A stretch of DNA of 17,204 nt from Bacteroidaceae bacterium (GTDB taxonomy: Bacteria > Bacteroidota > Bacteroidia > Bacteroidales > Bacteroidaceae), in assembly GCA_900771425.1 (NCBI GenBank), contig CAAGNV010000079.1, positions 1 through 17,204 of the forward strand, in the 5' to 3' direction. Position numbers and translations under genes: made by a program. Position 1 is the first letter of the stretch. Each line of letters begins with the position of its first letter. Below are positions 7,205 through 13,569 of this stretch, in pieces. Below the pieces are notes generated by a model. The model ran no database searches and was not told the origin of the DNA. It saw only the letters and a program-made list of their open reading frames with translations.

Positions 7205-9865
7205 ATGAAACGAGTTATATTATCTACCATTATATTATTGTTTGCGACACTGCAGGTTATGGCACAGAGTGTGTCATTGCGTGCTCAGGCACCGTCGATG
7301 GTCGAGGTCGGTGAGAAGTTCCGTGTGCAGTATAGCGTAAACACACAGAACGTGTCAAAATTTGATTATCCTGACTTCGCTGGACTACAGGTGCTCTATG
7401 GTCCAAGCACATCGTCGTCGAGTAGCATTCAGATAATCAATGGTCAGATGAGCCAAAGCAGTTCATATACATACACCTTTACTGTCATGGCAGAGAAGGA
7501 AGGGACTGTTACAATCCCACCGGCAAGCATCGTTGCTGACGGCAAGACCGTCAAGTCGAATTCTTTGAAGATTCAGGTCGTAAAAGGTTCTGGCAATGCA
7601 GGAAATGGACAGGGCGCTTATTCACAACGCCAACAACGCGGCCAGCAACATCAGTATCAAGACCGTGCCGATTCGCGTCAACAGTCGCAGTCTATTTCAA
7701 ACAGCGACCTCTTCATGACGGCAACAGCTTCTCGTACAAATGTCTATGAACAAGAGGCTATTCTGATTACATATAAAGTCTATACATTGGTCAACCTGAC
7801 TCAACTTGATGGCAAGCTTCCGACACTTGATGGCTTCCAGATTCAAGACATTCCGCTTCCACACAATAAGGAATTTACAATCGAGCAGTATAATGGTCGT
7901 AACTACAATTCTGTAGTCTGGACACAATATGTTGTCTTCCCACAACGCTCGGGCGATTTGAAAATTCCGTCCCTTACTTATGAGGGTGTAGTAGTACAAC
8001 AAAACCGAAACATCGACCCAATCGAAGCATTCTTCAATGGAACGGGCGGCATGATTGAGGTAAAGAAGAAAATTACCACACCGGCTTTGACTATCCATGT
8101 CAAGCCACTTCCGTCGAAGCCAGACAACTTCTCGAGTGCTGTCGGTCAGTTCTCTGTCAGTTCTTCGATAAGTAGCAAGGACGTAACCGCTTACGATGCT
8201 ATTACCCTTAAGGTCAAGGTAAGTGGTACAGGTAATATGAAACTCATAGAGACACCTGCCGTCAAGTTCCCGAAAGACTTCGAGACTTATGATGCCAAAG
8301 TCAATGACAACTTCTCGATTACACGCAACGGCCTGAGCGGTGTCAAGGAATTTGAGTATCTTGCTGTTCCCCGTCATCCTGGTAAATACACTATTCCACC
8401 TGTTGAGTTCGTGTATTTCGATACTTCAAGCCATACTTACAAGACTATAAAGACTGAACCTTACGAAATCAACGTGAAGAAAGGTGCAAATTCAGGTAGT
8501 CAGGCATCAAACTATACGAATCAGCAGGACATCCAGGAACTGGCTCAGGACATTCGTTACATCAAGAAGGGCGATATGACGCTCCGAACCGATGACAACT
8601 CGCTCTATACTTCTTGGAAGTACTGGATGGGATATCTCATTGCCTTCATTGCGTTCGTGGTTATTGTCGTTCTCGGTCGCAAACGCATCAAGGACAATGC
8701 AAATGTGGCAATGGTACGTGGCAAGAAGGCCAATAAGGTGGCATTGAAACGAATGAAGGCTGCTGCCAAACTGTTGCTGCAGAAAGACCAAAACCAGTTC
8801 TACGACGAGGTTATGCGTGCCCTTTATGGCTATGTGGCCGATAAACTCAACATACCATTGGCAAATCTAAATAAAGATAATATCAATGCTCAACTTGGTG
8901 AAAAACAGGTGCCACAGGAACTCACAGACCAATTCATCAAGGCTCTTGCCGATTGTGAATTCGCTCGTTACGCACCAGGTGATGCCAACGAAAATATGGA
9001 GAATGTATATGACAGCGCAATCAATGCGATAACACGTATGGAAGAGAGCATTACGAAGGTAAAGTCCGATAAACCGAAAGGCAAAGGTGGTACATCTGCC
9101 CTGACAGTCATGCTCCTCGTTATGGGACTGACTTGTACGTCTTTTGTCAAGGCGGAAACTACAGGCGGACAGCAGGACAAATTGCAACAGGCAGCGACAC
9201 TTTATGCTGCCGAGAAATATGACGAAGCGGCATCTCTCTACGAGAAGGTACTGGCCGAGGACGGCATTGCACCTGAAGTGTATTACAATCTGGGAAACTG
9301 TTATTATAAGCAAGACCGGATTTCTCTTTCTGTTCTTAATTATGAACGTGCATTACGTCTCAATCCAAGTGACAGCGACGTGAAGGCAAACCTCGCATTG
9401 GCTCGTGGCAAGACTCAGGACAAGGTCACTCCTGCCAGTGAACTGTTCTTTGTGTCATGGTGGAAGCAACTTGCCGGCATGATGAGCATGAGTGCGTGGA
9501 TGACCGTCGCACTGATTGCTTTCATCCTGATGCTGACAGGCATACTTGTCTATGCTTTCCTTTCCGACATTCGTCTCCGCAAGATTGGTGCCTACACTGC
9601 CATCGTTTGTTTGCTGTTGACGGTGTTGGCAAATCTCTGTGCGCTCACTCAGCATTTCATCGTCATAAACCATTCTTATGCCATCATCATGACTCCTGCC
9701 GTGACTGTCAAGAGTTCTCCGGCAAATACATCAACTGACCTCTTCATCGTCCATGAAGGTTCAAAGGTTGAGATACTTGACGACACAATGGCAGGCTGGC
9801 GTGAGGTTAAACTCGAAGAAGGCAAGCAAGGTTGGATTGAACAAGACGTGATTGCTGAAATCTGA
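7205..9865 (+). CDS. batD/batE: BatD-BatE fusion: beta-rich periplasmic protein plus TPR and SH3-like domains
   Basis: A single 886-residue ORF joins BatD and BatE, separate proteins in the reference bat operon. BatD part: signal peptide 1-20 (QVMA then QSVS), BatD periplasmic beta domains (about 22-425) interrupted by a Q/R/S-rich linker (130-165), helix 474-491, cytoplasmic helical domain (about 505-620). BatE part: a signal-peptide-like helix (630-649, ending FVKA then ETTGG), TPR units (655-735, including YYNLGNCYYKQ and YERALRLNPSD), helices at about 764-786 and 794-817, and a C-terminal bacterial SH3-like domain (about 824-886: VTVKSSP, WREVKL, GWIEQD). The topology is consistent: both TPR and SH3 parts outside, helical domain and the positively charged loop (SDIRLRK) inside. 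An in-frame ATG at 9110 lies in the junction helix. A PAP2 gene follows after 46 bases. Confidence 0.9.
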   Translation: MKRVILSTIILLFATLQVMAQSVSLRAQAPSMVEVGEKFRVQYSVNTQNVSKFDYPDFAGLQVLYGPSTSSSSSIQIINGQMSQSSSYTYTFTVMAEKEGTVTIPPASIVADGKTVKSNSLKIQVVKGSGNAGNGQGAYSQRQQRGQQHQYQDRADSRQQSQSISNSDLFMTATASRTNVYEQEAILITYKVYTLVNLTQLDGKLPTLDGFQIQDIPLPHNKEFTIEQYNGRNYNSVVWTQYVVFPQRSGDLKIPSLTYEGVVVQQNRNIDPIEAFFNGTGGMIEVKKKITTPALTIHVKPLPSKPDNFSSAVGQFSVSSSISSKDVTAYDAITLKVKVSGTGNMKLIETPAVKFPKDFETYDAKVNDNFSITRNGLSGVKEFEYLAVPRHPGKYTIPPVEFVYFDTSSHTYKTIKTEPYEINVKKGANSGSQASNYTNQQDIQELAQDIRYIKKGDMTLRTDDNSLYTSWKYWMGYLIAFIAFVVIVVLGRKRIKDNANVAMVRGKKANKVALKRMKAAAKLLLQKDQNQFYDEVMRALYGYVADKLNIPLANLNKDNINAQLGEKQVPQELTDQFIKALADCEFARYAPGDANENMENVYDSAINAITRMEESITKVKSDKPKGKGGTSALTVMLLVMGLTCTSFVKAETTGGQQDKLQQAATLYAAEKYDEAASLYEKVLAEDGIAPEVYYNLGNCYYKQDRISLSVLNYERALRLNPSDSDVKANLALARGKTQDKVTPASELFFVSWWKQLAGMMSMSAWMTVALIAFILMLTGILVYAFLSDIRLRKIGAYTAIVCLLLTVLANLCALTQHFIVINHSYAIIMTPAVTVKSSPANTSTDLFIVHEGSKVEILDDTMAGWREVKLEEGKQGWIEQDVIAEI

Positions 9866-9911
9866 TGCGTGGTGTCAGACAACTATTTGATAACGAAACA
9901 ACATACAGATT

Positions 9912-10604
9912 ATGGGAGAAGGCATACTGCAACTGGATCAACAGGCTACCATTGCACTTAACGGCAGCGATTTGATCTTTTGGGACAACCTTATGATGAC
10001 GTTCACCAACACATGGTCATGGACGTTACTCATCATCATGCTCCTTTATGTCGTTTTCCACAATAATACAGTGCGTGAGGGCATTGCCATCATGATTGCA
10101 ATGGCTCTGCTTATTGTTGTTGCCGATCGCCTGTGCTCAGGGTTGGTCAAACCACTTGTTGCACGTTGGCGCCCAACTCAGGATCCGCAAATCATGTATC
10201 TGATGGATGTGGTCGATGGGTATCGTGGAGGTCGGTTCGGCTTCTTCTCTGGACATGCCTGCAACACGTTTACCACTGCCACATTCCTCTCATTGCTTTT
10301 CCGCCATCGTGCTCTGACATTAACCATGTATCTATGGAGCAGTTTGGCTACATTTACCCGGCTGTATCTCGGAGTGCATTATCTTGGCGACGTGATGGTA
10401 GGTGCCACTGTCGGCATATTGCTTGCCATTCTGTTTCACTATCTGTTGAAGAAGGCTCTGAAACGAATGCTTACCCGTAGTCGTCTATCGACCAAAGGGT
10501 TCACGAAGAGTGGCTATAAGATTTCAGACATGAACCTGTTCCTGACTATAATATTCTTTAATTATATCGTCCTTGTAGCCATCGCTATGGCGAAGGGGGT
10601 GTGA
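9912..10604 (+). CDS. PAP2-superfamily membrane phosphatase
   Basis: Integral membrane phosphatase of 230 residues. All three PAP2 motifs are visible: KPLVARWRP at 80-88 (K80, R87, P88), FSGH at 112-115 (S113, H115) and TRLYLGVHYLGD at 149-160 (R150, H156, D160). About five or six hydrophobic segments surround them, plus one near the C-terminus (208-225) after a basic loop. The family removes phosphate from lipid phosphates or pyrophosphates such as undecaprenyl pyrophosphate, phosphatidylglycerol phosphate or lipid A. The substrate cannot be told here. Motif 2 has FSGH rather than PSGH and motif 3 TR rather than SR, both tolerated in the family. It starts 46 bases after the BatD-BatE gene on the same strand, so it may be a late gene of the operon with an envelope-lipid role. 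Confidence 0.9.
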   Translation: MGEGILQLDQQATIALNGSDLIFWDNLMMTFTNTWSWTLLIIMLLYVVFHNNTVREGIAIMIAMALLIVVADRLCSGLVKPLVARWRPTQDPQIMYLMDVVDGYRGGRFGFFSGHACNTFTTATFLSLLFRHRALTLTMYLWSSLATFTRLYLGVHYLGDVMVGATVGILLAILFHYLLKKALKRMLTRSRLSTKGFTKSGYKISDMNLFLTIIFFNYIVLVAIAMAKGV

Positions 10605-10627
10605 ACCTAACAATCTAATCTAATCAA

Positions 10628-11026
10628 ATGAAGTACATCTGGAAATTCCTGTTGACGGCACTGAGCAGTGTGGTGCTTGCATGCATGCTGTGGTTGCTGT
10701 TCAAGTTGGTTACGCCCTTTGTCATGAGTTTTGAAATGACAGGACTCTTTATCTATGTCTCGTTCTTCGGTGGGCTGCTTGTCCTCTCCATCGGCAGTTT
10801 CATGACTCCTGCCACAAGACTTGTGTCGCGTATGGCAGACTTTAAGTTGGCACGTATATTGCCATCGATTATATTTGCCTATTTCGGCTATCTGTCGGTA
10901 CTGCTGCCGTGGCAGTTCTACATAGAACATGACCGAGTGAAACTGATACTCGCCATATTCTCAAGCCTATTCTATGGTGTGACGTTCATCTCGTTCATCT
11001 GCTGTTTCTTCATCCGTAGGGAATAG
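10628..11026 (+). CDS. Small four-helix membrane protein, function unknown
   Basis: 132 residues, not recognised. Four hydrophobic segments can be seen, at about 6-30, 40-60, 76-96 and 106-128, with short polar loops and a basic C-terminus (FFIRRE). The second loop is basic (RLVSRMADFKLAR). No catalytic or metal-binding motif stands out. It starts 23 bases after the phosphatase stop, so the two are almost certainly co-transcribed. Membrane topology and position suggest a partner or accessory of the phosphatase or bat proteins, but that is only context. The coding status is supported by tight spacing, an ATG start and membrane-protein composition. Confidence 0.75.
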   Translation: MKYIWKFLLTALSSVVLACMLWLLFKLVTPFVMSFEMTGLFIYVSFFGGLLVLSIGSFMTPATRLVSRMADFKLARILPSIIFAYFGYLSVLLPWQFYIEHDRVKLILAIFSSLFYGVTFISFICCFFIRRE

Positions 11027-11051
11027 CACTGCGTTGAATGGCAAGTTAAGA

Positions 11052-11080
11052 ACCACGAATGGTCATGCCGTTCGGGTGGT
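11052..11080 (+). other. Intercistronic hairpin
   Basis: ACCAC at 11052-11056 pairs with GTGGT at 11076-11080, and GAATGGT at 11057-11063 pairs with GCCGTTC at 11067-11073 using two G-U pairs. A two-base GG bulge and a three-base loop complete the structure. A short T run (11089-11092) follows at some distance. It may be a weak terminator or an mRNA-processing or stability element between the membrane-protein gene and the 304-residue gene. Confidence 0.4.
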
Positions 11081-11107
11081 AGATAGAATTTTGTATTTAG
11101 TAATGAT

Positions 11108-12022
11108 ATGATTCGCGAAGAGAAAGTACAGATAAAGAAAAATCATCATGTTGGATGCTGGGTTGTCCTTCTCCTGCTGCTTGCTGTGGTGGGAGGTATC
11201 GGTTTTTACCAGTATAAGATTTATTCCGAGGAACGTGAATACGAGCAGGGCGAACAGGATGCGTGGCTCAACATCGAGCGCTTTGACCGCGATGACATGC
11301 TCGATTCACTTCTCCGTGCCGTGAAGCATTATCAGCGTCACTATCCCGACGGACGTCATGCCGAACAGGTCATCAATATAAGGATGCGTGTCGATAGTGA
11401 ACAGCGCGACTGGAAGCAAGTCGTGCAAAACCTGAGTATTGACAATCTGGAGGATTTCATCCGCCAGCACAGCGACGGATATTTTCGCAAGTATGCCAGC
11501 AGTATGATTGACTCTCTCCTGTTTCTCGAGGCAAAGGACGAAGACACGTACAAGGCCTATCGTAGTTATGTCGCTGGTAACGAAGAAGGCAGATATGTGC
11601 GTCAGGCTGTCAAACGGATGAAACAACTTGCCGCAGGCAGCGTGGGCAAGGGCGAGGCAATCGCAGCCGAGGGTACTGTCCGCCAGCACTTCGAAGCATT
11701 GGCAACTGCAAACAACCAATTGCTGCTTGCGACAATTGCTCAAGATGTCAATTCGTACATTGGCAAACCCAATGCCACCCATACCGACATCGTGCGGTAT
11801 ATGGCATCGATGCACGAAGACGTCAATCGTGAGATTGAATTTACGTTTAGCGACATGAATACCAGTAAGCAGATTGACGACGACCGCATCTCGTTCACTG
11901 TCAGTTTCTCGTTCGACGAACTGATTCGTCTCGACGGCGATGAAACCACACGGTCGTTCACTGGGATAGCCCATCTCAATTCCGATATGCTCATCACTTC
12001 GCTTGCTTTCAAAACTCGTTGA
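11108..12022 (+). CDS. Membrane-anchored periplasmic protein with helical repeats and possible NTF2-like C-terminus
   Basis: 304 residues, not a family I can name. A basic N-terminus (MIREEKVQIKKNHH) and one hydrophobic helix (about 16-35, CWVVLLLLLAVVGGIGFY) suggest a type II membrane anchor with the rest outside the cytoplasm. Residues about 45-175 are helical, with repeat-like segments of the kind seen in TPR-like proteins: RHYPDGRHAEQVI, RQHSDGYFRKYAS and VAGNEEGRYVRQA each have the pattern D/E-G-x-aromatic or R before a helix. The C-terminal part (about 190-304) starts with a helix, VRQHFEALATANNQ, and continues with alternating strands ending FTGIAHLNSD. This resembles an NTF2-like fold, an inference from pattern only. 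The gene lies 81 bases after the membrane protein, with a hairpin between, and a long hairpin follows its stop. Confidence 0.72.
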   Translation: MIREEKVQIKKNHHVGCWVVLLLLLAVVGGIGFYQYKIYSEEREYEQGEQDAWLNIERFDRDDMLDSLLRAVKHYQRHYPDGRHAEQVINIRMRVDSEQRDWKQVVQNLSIDNLEDFIRQHSDGYFRKYASSMIDSLLFLEAKDEDTYKAYRSYVAGNEEGRYVRQAVKRMKQLAAGSVGKGEAIAAEGTVRQHFEALATANNQLLLATIAQDVNSYIGKPNATHTDIVRYMASMHEDVNREIEFTFSDMNTSKQIDDDRISFTVSFSFDELIRLDGDETTRSFTGIAHLNSDMLITSLAFKTR

Positions 12023-12064
12023 CTACAATAGTATTTACCTAAAACAGGAGTATAATAATACCTC

Positions 12065-12108
12065 AATCAGTGCTTTTTTGCTGTCGATACAGTAAAAAAA
12101 CACTGATT
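12065..12108. terminator. Long inverted repeat, probable transcription end point
   Basis: AATCAGTG (12065-12072) and CACTGATT (12101-12108) are perfect complements. Inside them TTTTTT (12074-12079) pairs with AAAAAA (12094-12099), and CTGT (12081-12084) with ACAG (12089-12092), around a four-base loop. One C-A mismatch and one G-T pair interrupt the stem. It lies 42 bases after the 304-residue gene and just before the tRNA promoter. No T-run follows the outer stem, so it is not a textbook intrinsic terminator; it may act in either direction. Confidence 0.5.
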
Positions 12109-12114
12109 GTTTCG

Positions 12115-12142
12115 TTGATATGGATAATAATTGCTAACTTTG
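12115..12142 (+). promoter_or_regulatory. Promoter of tRNA-Gly
   Basis: TTG at 12115-12117 and TAACTTTG at 12135-12142 are separated by 17 bases, close to the Bacteroidetes TTG / TAnnTTTG arrangement. The tRNA begins 12 bases after the -7 box. Confidence 0.7.
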
Positions 12143-12154
12143 CCACCTGAATAG

Positions 12155-12227
12155 GCGGTAATAGCTCAGTTGGCAGAGCGTTGGCTTCCCAAGCCGAAGG
12201 TCGCGGGTTCGAACCCCGTTTACCGCT
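12155..12227 (+). tRNA. tRNA-Gly (anticodon CCC)
   Basis: 73 bases fold as a canonical tRNA. The acceptor stem GCGGTAA (12155-12161) pairs with TTACCGC (12220-12226), with T12227 as discriminator. The D arm contains GCTC...GAGC. The anticodon stem TTGGC/GCCGA closes the loop TTCCCAA (12186-12192), giving anticodon CCC at 12188-12190, which reads the glycine codon GGG. The T arm contains CGGGTTCGAACCCCG. The genomic sequence after the discriminator is CTA, so CCA must be added by the processing enzyme. The gene has its own promoter and sits between a strong hairpin and the aminotransferase gene. Confidence 0.97.
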
Positions 12228-12304
12228 CTATTTTATGCGGCAGTCAGCTTTTTGCCCGTAAACCACAAACTTTTTTTTCAAAACGAATCAACCGCAAATG
12301 CCAA

Positions 12305-12323
12305 TGACCACTGCTGGTGGTCA
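12305..12323. promoter_or_regulatory. Dyad symmetry upstream of the aminotransferase gene
   Basis: TGACCAC (12305-12311) and GTGGTCA (12317-12323) are perfect inverted repeats with a five-base centre, ending 22 bases before the aminotransferase ATG. It could be an operator or an mRNA hairpin near the start. I see no clear TAnnTTTG box between the tRNA and the gene, so transcription may come from the tRNA promoter. Confidence 0.4.
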
Positions 12324-12345
12324 ATAGCACAAAAACAATCCCCAA

Positions 12346-13503
12346 ATGAATGTAAAGTACCAAGACCTACAAGCAGTGAATGCCTCGTTCGGCGATGAAC
12401 TTTTCTCAACCATGCGTGGCGTAATCAAGGGTGGATGGTACATTCGTGGCACAGAAGTCGAGAAGTTCGAAGAAGAATTTGCCGACTACTGTGGCACTAA
12501 CTATTGTATAGGCGTAGCCAACGGTCTTGAAGCGTTGCAACTGGTGCTGGAGAGTTGGAAGGAAATGTATGGATGGAACGACGGCGACGAAGTCATCGTC
12601 CCTGCCAATACCTTTATTGCTACGGTCATAGCCATACAACGTGCGCGACTGAAACCAGTGCTTGCCGAACCGCACATAAAGTTTGCCACGATTGACGAAT
12701 CGCTGATTAACAAACTGATTACTGACCGTACACGTGCCATCATACCGGTACATCTATACGGACAGATATGCGAGATGGACACCATCAACCGTATTGCCCG
12801 TAAACATAAACTGAAAGTGCTTGAAGACGCATGCCAGGCTCATGGAGCAATCTACTGTTCGCAGAACGAACTCGAAGTGGCAACCCTGTTCGGACGCCGT
12901 GCCGGCAACAATGCCCATGCCGCAGCCTTCAGTTTCTATCCGTCAAAGAATCTCGGTGCACTGGGCGACGGTGGTGCGGTAACTACCAACGACCGTGAAC
13001 TTGCCGACCTCGTACGCATTAAGGCAAACTATGGCTCACGCACAAAGTACGAGCACCTGACACAAGGCATGAACAGCCGTCTCGATGAAATTCAGGCAGC
13101 CGTGCTACGAGTGAAACTGCGCCGACTCGACAAGGACAATATGCGCCGCCGCGAGATTGCCCATTACTATACGACCCACATCTGCCATCCTGCTATCGAA
13201 CTCATCCCGTATGTAGGTGACGGCAGCCACGTCTATCACGTCTATGCCGTCAAGTGCAAGAACCGCAAATATCTGCAGGACCTCTTGCTCGAGCACGGAG
13301 TCGAGACGCTCATTCACTATCCGAAACCAGTTCACCTGCAACCAGCGTATGCCCGTGAAGCGGGTGGGGTAGAGTGGACGAACGGCAGTTTCCCTATTGC
13401 TGAGTCGTGGGCAAACGACGAACTCAGCCTGCCAATCAATCAGGCACTCACTGACGAAGAGGTGCAGTATGTGGTTGAGTGCATAAATCAGAATATATTT
13501 TGA
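12346..13503 (+). CDS. DegT/DnrJ/EryC1/StrS-family PLP-dependent sugar aminotransferase
   Basis: 385-residue fold-type I aminotransferase that normally adds an amino group to a keto-sugar on a nucleotide carrier, for cell-surface polysaccharide synthesis. The PLP lysine is K201 in SFYPSKNLGALGDGG. D161 in LEDACQAHG would hold the cofactor ring nitrogen. The N-terminal segment (GGWYIRGTEVEKFEEEFADYCG) and VANGLEAL are typical. It is closest in feel to the FdtB/QdtB-type 3-amino-sugar enzymes, but the substrate cannot be set. The linker between QAHGA and AAFSFYP spans 24 residues (169-192, including FGRRAGNN), longer than the roughly 13 I expect, so there is a small insertion. No other nucleotide-sugar gene is in the window, so it is an orphan here. 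The start is the ATG at 12346. Confidence 0.92.
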   Translation: MNVKYQDLQAVNASFGDELFSTMRGVIKGGWYIRGTEVEKFEEEFADYCGTNYCIGVANGLEALQLVLESWKEMYGWNDGDEVIVPANTFIATVIAIQRARLKPVLAEPHIKFATIDESLINKLITDRTRAIIPVHLYGQICEMDTINRIARKHKLKVLEDACQAHGAIYCSQNELEVATLFGRRAGNNAHAAAFSFYPSKNLGALGDGGAVTTNDRELADLVRIKANYGSRTKYEHLTQGMNSRLDEIQAAVLRVKLRRLDKDNMRRREIAHYYTTHICHPAIELIPYVGDGSHVYHVYAVKCKNRKYLQDLLLEHGVETLIHYPKPVHLQPAYAREAGGVEWTNGSFPIAESWANDELSLPINQALTDEEVQYVVECINQNIF

Positions 13504-13533
13504 GTTAGGAGTTAAAGAAATATGAGATGCTTA

Positions 13534-13565
13534 ACTACTTAACTGCAAATCTACAAAACTACTAT
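13534..13565. repeat. Degenerate octamer repeat before the metalloprotease gene
   Basis: Four 8-bp units: ACTACTTA, ACTGCAAA, TCTACAAA, ACTACTAT. It is related to the run at 122-153. It ends four bases before the metalloprotease ATG, so it occupies the leader where translation signals would act. A short TTAGGAG-TTAAAGA stretch at 13505-13518 may be a decayed relative of the heptamer family. Confidence 0.45.
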
Positions 13566-13569
13566 TTCT

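Noticed and set aside
12228..12260. Terminator after the tRNA
   Set aside because: Only a 4-bp GGCA/TGCC stem overlapping a T-run is visible, too weak to call.
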